A stretch of DNA of 46,904 bases from Lysobacteraceae bacterium UBA6001 (lineage in GTDB: Bacteria > Pseudomonadota > Gammaproteobacteria > Xanthomonadales > Xanthomonadaceae). The notes beneath the pieces were generated by a model. That model searched no databases and had not been told where the DNA came from. It saw nothing but the letters and a program-made list of their open reading frames with translations. Location: assembly GCA_002429615.1 (NCBI GenBank), contig DJAN01000296.1, positions 1 to 46,904 of the forward strand, written 5' to 3'. Each line of letters opens with the position of its first letter. Within the stretch, counting starts at the first letter, position 1. This document shows positions 1 to 12,668 of this stretch, piece by piece. The position numbers and the translations under genes are program-made.

Positions 1-567
1 GAGCGCCCGGCCGGCAATCCTGCGGCGACCGGCGGCAGCGGCCCGCGCGCTGCCGACCACGCGGGCGGCTGGGATACACAGGCGGCCGGCGAGGACTGGA
101 GCGTGGGGCACCAGCAACGTGCGGGCGATGATCTGGCCGGCGCGCAGGGCAGCGGGCTGTACAACCGCGATGGCAGCCTGCGCGTGCCGAGCGAGGGCCA
201 GGGCGCCGGCGATACGTCGCGCGGTGCGCCCGGAAGCGACAGCGATGGCTGGACCCGCGAACGCCTGGCCGATGCGGGCACGTGGCTGAAACGGCCGCCC
301 TACGACTACACGCCCACGTCGTTCGACCAGTACTGGGTGCCGAGCCAGTCGCTGCTGGCGGACTGGGTGCGCAGCGGCGTCAAGCAGATCGAGATTCCGA
401 TTCCCGGCACCAACACCAAGATCAAGTGCGTGGTGTCGCTGCTGCAGTTTGGTGGCGGCTGCGGGTTGACCAATCCGAACATGCAGGAGCAGCCGGCCGA
501 GGCGCGTCCGCCGCCGGATATCCCGTTCAAGAAGGAATTGCAGGAGAACAACGGCAGCGTGCGCTGA
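1..567 (+). CDS. Repetitive membrane-type protein, C-terminal fragment
   Basis: The reading frame is open from the first base, so the start lies upstream of the window and 188 residues are visible. The visible part is Gly/Ala/Asp-rich and low in complexity for about 100 residues, then becomes an ordered tail containing WVPSQSLLADWVRSG, a stretch with IPIPGTNTKIKC and a Cys-containing GGGCGLTNPN motif. I recall this type of ending from Xanthomonadaceae proteins annotated as transmembrane repetitive proteins. Function is unknown, and no enzyme motif or membrane segment is visible in this fragment. Two REP-type palindromes follow the stop codon. Confidence 0.6.
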   Translation, partial: ERPAGNPAATGGSGPRAADHAGGWDTQAAGEDWSVGHQQRAGDDLAGAQGSGLYNRDGSLRVPSEGQGAGDTSRGAPGSDSDGWTRERLADAGTWLKRPPYDYTPTSFDQYWVPSQSLLADWVRSGVKQIEIPIPGTNTKIKCVVSLLQFGGGCGLTNPNMQEQPAEARPPPDIPFKKELQENNGSVR

Positions 568-600
568 GGCGCGCGGTGGCCACGCGGGATTCGCCTGCCT

Positions 601-626
601 TGTGGGAGGGGCTTCGGCCTCCGACC
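601..626 (+). repeat. REP-like palindrome, diverged copy
   Basis: The sequence reads GTGGGAGGGGCTTCGGCCTC followed by CGACC, a variant of the GTAGGAGCGGCTTCAGCC repeat found elsewhere in the window. It faces a better copy at 672-697, so the two form an inverted REP pair between a + strand gene and a convergent - strand gene, the usual location for such elements. Confidence 0.6.
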
Positions 627-671
627 GCGGAGTATGGGCGCCTTGAAGCCTTTCCTGGCCGGAATGTTTCC

Positions 672-697
672 GGTCGCGGCTGAAGCCGCTCCTACAG
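672..697 (-). repeat. REP-like palindrome
   Basis: Read on the minus strand this is CTGTAGGAGCGGCTTCAGCC then GCGACC, identical over 26 bases to the copy at 41311-41336. The core GCGGCTTCAGCCGC is self-complementary. It is the partner of the inverted copy at 601-626. Confidence 0.8.
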
Positions 698-721
698 AAG
701 GCGGCAGGATCAGATCCGCGG

Positions 722-756
722 AAAAAACGCGGCGCGCGGTTCTCCCGCACGCCGCG
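722..756 (-). terminator. Rho-independent terminator of the cytochrome pair
   Basis: Arms 728-734 and 750-756 (CGCGGCG/CGCCGCG) pair perfectly and continue, after one mismatch, into a GCGG/CCGC stem at 736-748. On the minus strand the stem is followed by six T residues (722-727). It lies ten bases beyond the stop codon of the distal cytochrome gene. Confidence 0.85.
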
Positions 757-766
757 CTTCATGCAC

Positions 767-1228
767 TCAGTGCACGCCCTTCAGATCCCTTAGCTGCGTC
801 GCGCGCGATCCGAAGTAGGCCGCCAGGTCGGAAATGTCCTGGTCGCTGAGGTTGGCCGCCTGCGGCGTCATCAACGCATGCTGGCGGTCGCCGGCACGAT
901 AGGCCTGCAACGCATGCGCCAGGTAATCGCCGTACTGGCCGCCCAGCTTCGGGTAGGTCGCGTCGATCGGCGCGTTGCCGTCCGGGCCGTGGCAGTCGAT
1001 GCAGCTCTGGCCAGTGGCCTTGCCCTTGGTATGGGCGAGCTTCTCACCGGCCTCGATGCGCCCGGCCGGCAGGCCCGCCGACGAGCTGGACCCATGCTCG
1101 CCGCTGGCATGGCCGGGGTCGCCGGCCGATTTTTCAGTGGATTCCACCTGCGACTGGCTGCATGCGGCCATGGCCAGGGCGGCAAGCAGGACGATGGCGA
1201 AACGCGGAGCGTTCTTGGCTGTCGACAT
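767..1228 (-). CDS. Monohaem c-type cytochrome, lipoprotein
   Basis: This 153-residue class I cytochrome c begins with a hydrophobic signal ending in a lipobox (AMAAC), so it is probably anchored in a membrane facing the periplasm. The haem site CIDCH lies in the middle, followed by GPDGNAPIDATYPKLGGQY. A later Met (HALMTP) is the likely axial ligand. ATG 1228 is chosen because the longer frame upstream lacks a signal sequence and overlaps the preceding gene. It lies eight bases downstream of another monohaem cytochrome, so the two are probably cotranscribed. The electron donor and acceptor cannot be read from the sequence. No oxidase subunits are nearby. Confidence 0.88.
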   Translation of the reverse strand: MSTAKNAPRFAIVLLAALAMAACSQSQVESTEKSAGDPGHASGEHGSSSSAGLPAGRIEAGEKLAHTKGKATGQSCIDCHGPDGNAPIDATYPKLGGQYGDYLAHALQAYRAGDRQHALMTPQAANLSDQDISDLAAYFGSRATQLRDLKGVH

Positions 1229-1236
1229 GGGAGCGC

Positions 1237-1638
1237 CTACTTGAGGGTGGAAAGGAAGGCGGAGATGTCGGCGATGTCCTGGTCCGAGAAGCTCTGCGCC
1301 TGCGCCTGCATCGTCGGATGCTTGCGCTTGCCTTCCCGGTACTCGACCAGGGCCTGGGTCAGGTATTTCGACGACTGCCCGCCGATCTTCGGCACCCTGA
1401 AGTTCGGATAGGCGTTCTTGTAGTTGGGGATGCCGTGGCAGCCCTGGCAGGTGTAGGTGAGGATCTTGCCCTTGTCCGGATGGCCGGTGAGGCCTTCCGG
1501 TCCCGGGACCGGCGCCGGGGTGGCGGCAGGAGCGGGGGCGGGCGGTGTGGCAGGAACGGACTGCGGAGTGGCTCGGGCGACCCAGAACGGCAGGAAGACG
1601 ACCAGAGCGAGACAAGCGGCGAGCGGCTGCGGGCGCAT
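1237..1638 (-). CDS. Monohaem c-type cytochrome
   Basis: The 133-residue product has a cleavable-looking signal (LAACLALVVFLPFWVARA) and then a Pro/Ala-rich linker of about 25 residues. The haem motif CQGCHG follows, with a C-terminal helix ending in DQDIADISAFLSTLK. The Met in HPTMQA is the probable sixth haem ligand. It is the upstream gene of a two-cytochrome operon that ends in a clear terminator. The flexible Pro/Ala linker suggests a tethered or extended haem domain. ATG 1638 is preferred because it places the signal at the N-terminus. Function is inferred as periplasmic electron transfer; the partner is unknown. Confidence 0.88.
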   Translation of the reverse strand: MRPQPLAACLALVVFLPFWVARATPQSVPATPPAPAPAATPAPVPGPEGLTGHPDKGKILTYTCQGCHGIPNYKNAYPNFRVPKIGGQSSKYLTQALVEYREGKRKHPTMQAQAQSFSDQDIADISAFLSTLK

Positions 1639-1670
1639 TGGTTTCGTTGTCCGGAAGGCTGTATTTGGAG

Positions 1671-1700
1671 TCGTTCCGGAGTGGGGGTGACACGGAACGA
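1671..1700. promoter_or_regulatory. Inverted repeat between cytochromes and RND operon
   Basis: TCGTTCCG (1671-1678) and CGGAACGA (1693-1700) are perfect eight-base arms separated by 14 bases, in the divergent interval between the cytochrome pair and the efflux operon. It could be a two-half-site operator or the stem of a leader hairpin. No regulator gene lies next to it. Confidence 0.35.
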
Positions 1701-1778
1701 CCCGAGTATGCCTGCGATTGCCGGCCACGGGAACGGGGGTGAATAGGGCCTGTCCCACAACCCATGACCTTTGGGCCA

Positions 1779-1807
1779 TTGGCGTTCTGGTCAGGTGGTG
1801 ATTTACT
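1779..1807 (+). promoter_or_regulatory. Candidate promoter of the RND operon
   Basis: TTGGCG and TTTACT lie 17 bases apart, each matching four of six sigma-70 consensus bases, about 43 bases before the adaptor start codon. No better match is seen in this interval, but the assignment is tentative. Confidence 0.35.
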
Positions 1808-1849
1808 TGCCTACAACACCTGTTCACCGCATCCACCAGGGACACGACG

Positions 1850-2994
1850 ATGTCGCGAATCTCCTTCACGCTCGGCCGCACCGGAGTCTGTGCCGCCGCG
1901 CTGCTGTTCTCCACCACGCTGCTCATGACCGGCTGCAAGTCCGGCGACGCCAACGAACAGGCCGCCAAGGAAGGCGACAAGAAGGAGGAAAAGGCCGCCG
2001 ACGCGGTGCCGGTGGAGGTGGCCAAGGCGTCTCGTCGCGCCGTGGCAGCCAGCTACACCGGCACCGCGGCGCTGGAGCCGCGCGCTGAATCGCAGGTGGT
2101 CGCCAAGACCTCCGGCGTGGCCCTGCAGGTGCTGGTCGAGGAAGGCCAGAAGGTCCATGCCGGCCAGCCGCTGGTGCGGCTGGACCCGGACCGCGCGCGC
2201 CTGACCCTGGCGCAGACCGAGGCGGAGATGCGCAAGCTGGAGAACAACTACCAGCGTGCCACCCGCCTGGTCGACAAGCAGCTGGTCAGCGCCGCGGAAG
2301 TCGACCAGCTCAAGTTCGACGTCGAGAACGCCCGTGCGCAGTACCGCATGGCGGCGCTGGAACTGTCCTACACGACGGTGGTGGCGCCGATCAGCGGCGT
2401 GATCGCCTCGCGTTCGATCAAGGACGGCAACTTCGTGCAGATCAACACGCCGATCTTCCGCATCGTCGATGATTCGAAGCTGGAAGCCACGCTCAACGTG
2501 CCCGAGCGCGAGCTGGCCACGCTGAAGGCCGGCCAGCCGGTCACGCTGCTGGCCGACGCGCTGCCGGGCAAGCGCTTCATCGGCAAGGTCGACCGCGTGG
2601 CGCCGGTGGTGGATTCGGGCAGCGGCACGTTCCGCGTGATCTGCGCCTTCGCCGACGAGGCCGAGGCGCTGCAGCCGGGCATGTTCGGCCGCATCCGCAT
2701 CGACTACGACCAGCGCGCCGACGCCCTGGTGGTGCCGCGCCTGGCGCTGCTGGAAGACGGTGACCCGGCGGTGTTCCGCGTGCGCGAGGGCAAGGTGGCG
2801 CGCGTGCCGGTCAAGCTCGGCTATGCCGAGGGCCAGTGGGTCGAAGTGCGCGAGGGCCTGAAGGAAGGCGACCAGGTCGTCACCGCCGGCAAGGTCGCGC
2901 TGCGCGACGGCACCGAGGTGCAGGTGATCGGCGAGCCGCAGGCCAAGGTCGAAGCCGCCACCGCGATCGCCCAGGGCGATGAAGGCAAGCGTTC

Positions 2995-2998
<4 letters not shown>
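1850..2998 (+). CDS. RND efflux periplasmic adaptor (membrane fusion) lipoprotein
   Basis: This 382-residue protein of the HlyD/AcrA membrane-fusion family starts with a lipoprotein signal ending in LMTGC (Cys29). A charged linker follows, then a biotinyl-lipoyl half (VAKTSGVALQVLVEEGQKV), a helical hairpin (LAQTEAEMRKLENNYQRATR), the second lipoyl half (VVAPISGVIASRSI) and beta-barrel and membrane-proximal domains. It bridges an inner-membrane RND pump to an outer-membrane channel. Its stop overlaps the next start as ATGA, so translation of the first permease is coupled. It is the only adaptor for two permeases. No outer-membrane TolC-type gene is present, so the channel is probably encoded elsewhere. 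Substrates cannot be told from the sequence. Confidence 0.93.
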
Positions 2999-6515
<3,517 letters not shown>

Positions 6516-6519
<4 letters not shown>

Positions 6520-9500
6520 GCATCGCCGAGTTCTCCATCCGCCGGCCGGTCACCACGATCATGTGTTTCGTGTCGCTGGTCGTGGTCGGTCTGATCGCCT
6601 CGTTCCGGCTTCCGCTGGAAGCGCTGCCGGACATCTCCGCGCCGTTCCTGTTCGTCGAGCTGCCGTACACCGGCTCGACCCCGGACGAGGTGGAACGCAA
6701 CCTGGTGCGGCCGGCGGAGGAAGCGCTGGCCACGATGACCGGCATCAAGCGCATGCGCTCGGTGGCCACCGCCGACGGCGCCAACATCTATATCGAGTTT
6801 TCCGACTGGGACCGCGACATCGCCATCGCCGCTTCGGATGCGCGCCAGCGCATCGATGCGATCCGTGACGACCTGCCCGAGGACCTGCAGCGTTACCACG
6901 TCTACAAGTGGTCCAGCAGCGACGAGGCGATCCTGCGCGTACGCCTGGCCAGCCAGGCCGACCTAACCGGCGCCTACGACATGCTCGACCGCGAGTTCAA
7001 GCAGCGCATCGAGCGACTGCCGGGCGTGGCGCGCGTGGAGATTTCCGGCGCGCCGCCGAACGAGGTGGAAATCGCGATCAAGCCGGACCGGCTGACCGCG
7101 CACGACCTGAGCCTGAACGACCTCAGCGAGAAGCTGGGCAAGCTCAACTTCTCGGTCTCGGCCGGGCAGATCGACGACAACGGCCAGCGCATCCGCGTGC
7201 AGCCGGTGGGCGAGCTGCGCGATCTGCAGGAACTGCGCGACCTGGTGCTGAACAACAAGGGCCTGCGCCTGGGCGATATCGCCGACGTGCGCCTGAAGCC
7301 CACGCGCATGGTCTACGGCCGGCGCCTGGACGGACGCCCGGCGATCGGCCTGGACATCTTCAAGGAGCGCAACGCCAACCTGGTGGAAGTCTCGCGCCTG
7401 GCCCTGAAGGAGGTTGATGCGATCCGCAAGCAGCCGGCGATGAGCGATGTGCAGATCAAGGTCATCGCCAACCAGGGCAAGGACGTGACGTCCTCGCTGG
7501 CGGAGCTGGCCGAGGCCGGCGCGATCGGCCTGCTGCTCTCGGTCACGGTGCTGTTCTTCTTCCTGCGTCACTGGCCGTCGACGCTGATGGTGACCCTGGC
7601 GATTCCGATCTGCTTCGCGATCACCCTGGGCTTCATGTACTTCGTCGGCGTCACCCTGAACATCCTGACCATGATGGGCCTGCTGCTCGCGGTCGGCATG
7701 CTGGTGGACAACGCGGTGGTGGTGGTGGAGAGCATCTACCAGGAGCGCGAGCGTATGCCGGACGATCCGGTCGGCGCCTCGCTGGTCGGCACCCGCAATG
7801 TCTCCATCGCGCTGAGCGCCGGCACGCTGTGCCACTGCATCGTGTTCCTGCCGAACCTGTTCGGCGAGACCAACAACATCAGCATCTTCATGGCGCAGAT
7901 CGCCATCACCATTTCGGTGTCGCTGCTGGCCTCATGGCTGGTGGCGGTGAGCCTGATCCCGATGCTGTCGGCGCGGATGAAGACGCCGGCGATGGTGCAC
8001 ACCCACAAGGGCCTGATCGCCCGCCTGCAGGTGCACTACGCAAAGCTGCTGCGCTGGACGCTGGAACACCGTGGCTGGAGCGTGTTCGGCATCATCATGG
8101 TGGTGCTGATCAGCCTGGTGCCGATGAAGCTGACCAAGGTCGACATGTTCGGCGGTGACGGCGGCAAGGAGGCCTTCATCGGCTACCAGTGGAAGGGCTC
8201 CTACACCCGCGAGCAGTTGAGCCAGGAAGTGGCGCGCGTGGAAGCCTACCTGGACAAGAACCGCGACCGCTTCCATATCGCGCAGCTGTACTCGTGGTAC
8301 AGCGAGCAGGAAAGTGGCAGCACCGTCATCACCTTCGATACCGACAAGGTCAAGGCCAAGGACACCGCGGCGATCCTGGAGACGATCCGCAAGGAGATGC
8401 CGCGCTCGGCCCGTGCCGATTACAGCATCGGCAACAACGGCGGCAACAATGGCGGCAACAACGGCGTGCAGGTGCAGCTGGTGGGCGACTCCACCCAGGC
8501 GCTGCAGGAGATCGGCGAGGAAGTGCTGCCGCTGCTGGCCCAGCGCAAGGAGCTGCGCGACGTCCACATCGACAACGGCGACCGCACCAGCGAACTGGCG
8601 ATCCGGGTCGACCGCGAGCGCGCGGCCGCGTTCGGCTTCAGTGCCGACGAGGTGGCCAAGTTCGTCGGCCTGGCGCTGCGTGGCTCGCCGATCCGCGAGT
8701 TCCGTCGCGGCGACAACGAGGTGCCGGTGTGGGTGCGTTTCGCCGGTGCGGAGAACACCAAGCCGGAGGACCTGGACAGCTTCACCGTGCGTACCAAGGA
8801 CGGTCGTACCGTGCCGCTGCTGAGCCTGGTGGACGTGCAGATGCGCCCGTCCGCGACCCAGATCGGCCGCACCAACCGCCAGACCACGCTGACCATCAAG
8901 GCCAACCTGGCCGAGAAGGTGACCCAGCCCGAGGGCCGCAAGGCGATGGAGGCGGTGCTCAAGCACATGAGCTTCCCGGCCGGCTACAGTTTCACCTTCG
9001 ACGGCACCGACAACCAGGATGACGGCGAGGCGATGCAGCAGATGCTGTTCAACCTGCTGCTGGCGCTGGTGATGATCTACGTGGTGATGGCGGCGGTGTT
9101 CGAGTCGCTGCTGTTCCCGGCGGCGATCATGAGCGGCGTGCTGTTCTCGATCTTCGGTGTGTTCTGGCTGTTCGCGCTGACCGGCACCACGTTCGGCATC
9201 ATGTCCTTCATCGGCATCCTGGTGCTGATGGGCGTGGTGGTGAACAACGGCATCGTGATGATCGAACACATCAACAACCTGCGCCGGCGTGGCAAGAGCC
9301 GCACCGACGCGCTGGTGGAAGGTTCACGCGAACGCCTGCGCCCGATCATGATGACCATGGGCACGGCGATCCTGGCGATGGTGCCGATCTCGCTGACCAC
9401 CACGCAGATGTTCGGTGACGGTCCGCCGTACTACCCGATGGCGCGTGCGATTGCTGGCGGCCTGGCGTTCTCCACCGTGGTCAGCCTGCTGTTCCTGCCG

Positions 9501-9608
9501 ACCATCTACGCGATGCTCGACGACATGAGCACCGGCGCGGCACGGCTGGTGCGTCGCGCCCGCGGCCGGTCCGCGCGTGAGGCGGTGGCATCGGCCATCG
9601 CCGGCTGA
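6516..9608 (+). CDS. RND efflux permease with altered proton-relay residues
   Basis: This second RND permease has a normal length of 1030 residues and the typical two repeats of six TM segments with large periplasmic loops. TM4 reads MLVDNAVVVVES, so the usual Asp-Asp pair is Asp398-Asn399. TM10 reads VVVNNGIVMIEH, placing Asn910 where AcrB has Lys940. The TM11 region RLRPIMMT keeps the conserved Arg and Thr. A GNNG tetrapeptide is repeated three times at residues 639-650. It starts inside the previous stop codon. One adaptor with two permeases recalls MdtABC and SmeIJK, where the two pumps work together; a mixed trimer is an inference here. I recall Asn variants in other RND branches, so the change may be a family trait. 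Confidence 0.92.
8430..8465 (+). repeat. 12-bp tandem repeat coding for GNNG x3
   Basis: Three consecutive in-frame 12-base units (GGCAACAACGGC, one with an AAT codon) encode GNNGGNNGGNNG in a periplasmic loop of the second RND permease. Such a unit can change copy number without a frameshift and gives a flexible loop of variable length. Confidence 0.75.
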
Positions 9609-9615
9609 TTCCGGC

Positions 9616-9648
9616 AGAAAAACGGCCGCTTCCTGTCGGAAGCGGCCG
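9616..9648 (-). terminator. Terminator, mainly for the RTX/type I secretion operon
   Basis: The perfect stem 9624-9633/9638-9647 (GGCCGCTTCC/GGAAGCGGCC) has a four-base loop. On the minus strand it is followed by GTTTTTC, so it suits termination of the RTX gene that ends at 9672. It also sits right after the second permease and may act weakly on the + strand, where the U run is poor. Confidence 0.8.
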
Positions 9649-9671
9649 CCCCTTCTACCTCGGGATGGCGA

Positions 9672-10805
9672 TCAGCCCGCCCAGTTCGAAGCCACCACCA
9701 CGTCCAACTGCTGGCGCTGGGCATCGCTCAGGCTTGCCAGGCTGGCCGGGGCCGGGCCGAAGCCGGCCATGGCCGAGACCAGGCTGTCGATCTGACCCTT
9801 CTGCAGCGTGCGACCAGAAGCATCCTGGAACACGTCAACCTGGCTGGCGGCATCGGCGTACCAGTTGCGCAGGGTAATCTGACCTTCGCGCTGCGGCGGG
9901 TCGCCGGCATTGCCCTGGAAGGACACGCCGCCGAACACATCGACGCCGCTGCCGAAGTTCAGGCCCGAGATGTTGTTGCTCACCCCGTTAGCCTGACGCG
10001 CATTCTCGCGCACGGCTTCCACCACCAGGTCGGCGCCATCACGGCGGAACCACAGCTGCTTGGCGTCGATGCCGGATTCCAGCGAGAACACCACCTTGTC
10101 GGTGGTCGCCGCGCTGCCATCCTTGTTGTCGATCACGTCGTGGCCGAAAGCACCATCGAACTGATAGACGTCGTTCCCCGCGCCCGCGGACAGGTAGTCG
10201 TTCCCCATGCCGCCGGTCAGGGTGTCGTCACCGCTGCCGGTGGCCACGTGGTCATCGCCCATGCCGGCGTCGATGCGGTTGCCGCCGTTGCCGGCGGTGA
10301 TCCGATCGTTGCCCAGGCCGCCGTCAACGGTATTGCGACCGTTGCCGAGACGGATGACGTCGTTACCCATGCCGCCATCGACCTGGTTGGCGCCGTGGCC
10401 AGCGATCAGGGTGTCATCGCCCATGCCGCCGCGAAGGACGTTGTCCCCCGCACCAGCGTCGAGCGTGTCATTTCCCATGCCGCCATCCAGCAGGTCGTTG
10501 GCAGCACCCGTGGTCAGCACGTCGCGACCCTGGGTACCGTAGAACCTGCGGCCGTTGGTGACCGGCATCGACGCGGCGGTGTTCTGCGTCGGCGACAGGC
10601 TCGCCGACGGCAGGACCGACGTCGAGGTGCTGCTGGCCGGGAACGCCGTCCACGAGCTGGCGACCGGCGACACCGATACCGCCGGTGTCGTCGTCACCGA
10701 TGGCACCGGGAACGCAAGCGCCTGTGCCGCTGCGCCGGCACTGCTGGTCGAGGACAGCTGTCCAAGCCATCCACTCAGCAGTTGGAACAGATTGAAGTTG
10801 AACAT
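9672..10805 (-). CDS. RTX-repeat calcium-binding protein, likely type I secreted
   Basis: This 377-residue protein has no Sec signal. A short hydrophobic/amphipathic N-terminus (residues 1-30) is followed by a Ser/Thr/Ala/Pro-rich linker (about 30-80). Residues 90-214 hold RTX repeats arranged as six 18-residue units (107-214), each a GGMGND-type nonapeptide followed by a looser one such as AGAGDNVLR. The C-terminal region (LWFRRDGADLVVE, ITLRNWYADAASQVDVFQDA, DAQRQQLDVVVASNWAG) matches the haemolysin-type calcium-binding related domain and probably holds the secretion signal. There is no protease, lipase or pore-forming module, so it may be structural or adhesive. AAGGAA precedes the ATG. 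It is the last gene of the secretion cassette. Confidence 0.88.
   Translation of the reverse strand: MFNFNLFQLLSGWLGQLSSTSSAGAAAQALAFPVPSVTTTPAVSVSPVASSWTAFPASSTSTSVLPSASLSPTQNTAASMPVTNGRRFYGTQGRDVLTTGAANDLLDGGMGNDTLDAGAGDNVLRGGMGDDTLIAGHGANQVDGGMGNDVIRLGNGRNTVDGGLGNDRITAGNGGNRIDAGMGDDHVATGSGDDTLTGGMGNDYLSAGAGNDVYQFDGAFGHDVIDNKDGSAATTDKVVFSLESGIDAKQLWFRRDGADLVVEAVRENARQANGVSNNISGLNFGSGVDVFGGVSFQGNAGDPPQREGQITLRNWYADAASQVDVFQDASGRTLQKGQIDSLVSAMAGFGPAPASLASLSDAQRQQLDVVVASNWAG
10164..10487 (-). repeat. Six 54-bp units encoding 18-residue RTX double repeats
   Basis: Six in-frame 54-base units code for 18-residue repeats. The first nonapeptide of each unit is the strong one (GGMGND or GGLGND, with DAGMGDD in the fifth), while the second is degenerate in most copies. 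Alternating strong and weak calcium motifs imply that one face of the beta-roll binds fewer ions than a canonical RTX roll. Confidence 0.8.
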
Positions 10806-10844
10806 GTGATTCCTTGGATAGAAGGAAAGCTGCGGTTCGAGGAC

Positions 10845-11153
10845 TTACTGGCCTCGCGACAGCAGCGACTCCGGCGAGGTGCTGCCATTGCCGAACTGGA
10901 TCACGGTCACGCCGCCTTCGGAGCGGAACGAGGCGATCGAGTCAGCCAGCGAGACGGTACGGGTGACCACGTTGCCGTTGGTGACCGTGGTCTCGGTGGC
11001 AAGCGGCAGGTTCGGCAGTGCGCTGACCTTCTGGCCATTCACCCACACGCCGGACTCGCCCTGCGGGATGTTCGAGGTAGCGGTACGGAAAAAGGCGCTC
11101 ATACGGGCGCTGAAATCCTGCATCTGGGCCTGGAACTGGGAAAAGAAATTCAT
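10845..11153 (-). CDS. Unknown 102-residue protein in type I secretion cassette
   Basis: I do not recognise this family. The N-terminus is amphipathic (MNFFSQFQAQMQDFSARMSA, then FFRTATSN), the middle is beta-like (GVWVNGQKVSALPNLPLA, then VTNGNVVTRTVSLADSIASF), and the end is GGVTVIQFGNGSTSPESLL. It has no Sec signal and no cysteine. AAGGA sits before the ATG. It lies 39 bases upstream of the RTX gene and downstream of the HlyD gene, so it is probably a second substrate, a chaperone or an accessory factor of the exporter; which one cannot be told. The RTX neighbour also starts with Phe-rich MFNFNLFQLL, which hints at a shared N-terminal feature. Confidence 0.7.
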   Translation of the reverse strand: MNFFSQFQAQMQDFSARMSAFFRTATSNIPQGESGVWVNGQKVSALPNLPLATETTVTNGNVVTRTVSLADSIASFRSEGGVTVIQFGNGSTSPESLLSRGQ

Positions 11154-11276
11154 GGTGTTGGATCCTTTGATTAAGAGTGGGATTTGACCGCCCGCAGGAA
11201 TGCGCGGCGGGGTACTACGGCTTTGCTGGCGGGGCTTCTCCTGACTTGGGGGGGCGTTCCTGAAAGCGTCGACACA

Positions 11277-12665
11277 TCAGCGCTCGCGCGCCGTTTCATC
11301 GAGCCGTCGCTGCAGCGGCGAGAGGAAGTACTGCAGGATGCGGCGGCGGCCCGTGCGGATTTCCGCGCGCACGCTCATGCCGGGCGCCAGGTCCAGGCGC
11401 ACGCTCTGGCGCGGGTCGAGGCGGATGCGTACGGCGTAGACGGGGCCGCGTTGCGGGTCGGCGATGGCATCCGGCGACAGCGTGGCCACATGGCCGGACA
11501 ACATGCCAAAGCGGGTGAAGTCGAACGTGTCCACCTTGATGTTGACCGGCTGGCCCGGGCGGATGAAGCCGATATCGCGATTGGCGAGGAATGCCTCGAT
11601 CTCGGTCGGCGCATCGGCCGGCACGATCTGCATGATCGGTTGCGCGGGTGTCACCACCGCGCCGGGCGCGGTCACCGCGAGCTGGTGCACGATGCCGTCG
11701 ACCGGCGCGGTGAGGCGGGTGAGGGCGTCACGCTGGCGCAGCCGCCGCAGGTCCTGGTCGAGTTCGGACAGCCGTTGCGACGATGCCTGCGACTGCGCCA
11801 GCAGCTGGCTGCGGCTCTGTGCATCGAGCTGCTGCAGCTGCTGCGCGGCCTGGCTGCGCGAGGCCTCGGCCTGCACCAGGCGCGCCTGCTGCGCAGCCAG
11901 CTGCTGCTGTTGCTCCAGCGCCAGGCGTTCGCGTTCGAGCCAGGCATGGCGGGCCACGTACTTGCCTGCGAGCAGGCGCTTGTAGTCAGCCGCCATCTCG
12001 CGGCTGATCGGCAGGCTTTCCCGCAGCGCGGTGATGTTGGCCCGGATCGCCGCGATCTCGGCGTCGCGCTCGGCCACCGTCGACACCGCACCGGCGCGCG
12101 CGGCGCGCAGTTCGGCCTGCTGCGCCTGCAGCCGGGATTGCCATTGCGCGCGCAGCGCCGGCGGGGCGTCCAACGGCGGCGGTGCCTGCGCAGTGCCATC
12201 CAGGGTCTGCAGCAGCGCATTGGCGCGGGCCTCATCCAACTGCGCGGTCAAGCGCTGGTCCTCGACCTTGGCGAGTTCCGACGCGGTCGCACTGGGATCG
12301 AATTCCAGCAGCAGCTGGCCGGCGCGCACGCGTTGTCCTTCCTGTACGTGCAGTGCGCTGACCACCGCGGTCACGTCGGTCTGGATCGGCTTGCTGAGCC
12401 CAACGGCCAATACCTTGCCCTCGGCGACCGACACCATGTCCAGCCGGCCGAACGTCGCCCATACCAGGGTGCTTGCCGCCAGTAGCAGGATCGCGCCGAG
12501 CAGCCAGCGCGGCGCGGGATGCGGCGGGGTGTCGCGCAGCGCGTCGGCGGCGGGGAGGAAATCGCGCTCATGCGCGAGCAGCCGCGGGCCGTCGAGTTCG
12601 CGGCGGATACGCCAGCTCTCGCGCCAGTGCGCGCTCATGCGTTGCAGGGTGGCGGACAAGGACAT
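11277..12665 (-). CDS. HlyD-family type I secretion adaptor
   Basis: This 462-residue periplasmic adaptor has a single N-terminal TM (about residues 52-72, WLLGAILLLAASTLVWATFG). Lipoyl halves (VAEGKVLAVGLSKPIQTDVT and LTAPVDGIVHQLAVTAPG) flank a long Gln/Ala/Leu-rich coiled coil (about 120-300). A C-terminal beta-barrel domain follows (IGFIRPGQPVNIKVDTFDF). This is the HlyD order, longer in coiled coil than drug-pump adaptors. It starts three bases after the ABC exporter stops, so the two are coupled. It should link that exporter to an outer-membrane TolC-like channel, which is not encoded here. Confidence 0.93.
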   Translation of the reverse strand: MSLSATLQRMSAHWRESWRIRRELDGPRLLAHERDFLPAADALRDTPPHPAPRWLLGAILLLAASTLVWATFGRLDMVSVAEGKVLAVGLSKPIQTDVTAVVSALHVQEGQRVRAGQLLLEFDPSATASELAKVEDQRLTAQLDEARANALLQTLDGTAQAPPPLDAPPALRAQWQSRLQAQQAELRAARAGAVSTVAERDAEIAAIRANITALRESLPISREMAADYKRLLAGKYVARHAWLERERLALEQQQQLAAQQARLVQAEASRSQAAQQLQQLDAQSRSQLLAQSQASSQRLSELDQDLRRLRQRDALTRLTAPVDGIVHQLAVTAPGAVVTPAQPIMQIVPADAPTEIEAFLANRDIGFIRPGQPVNIKVDTFDFTRFGMLSGHVATLSPDAIADPQRGPVYAVRIRLDPRQSVRLDLAPGMSVRAEIRTGRRRILQYFLSPLQRRLDETARER

Positions 12666-12668
12666 CGC

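Noticed and set aside
7932..9269. 445-codon minus-strand frame
   Set aside because: It lies antisense to the second RND permease and has the same low-complexity His/Gln/Arg composition, so it is not coding.
10164..10487. Tandem 54-bp repeats as a CRISPR-like array
   Set aside because: The units are contiguous, in frame, without spacers, and encode RTX motifs.
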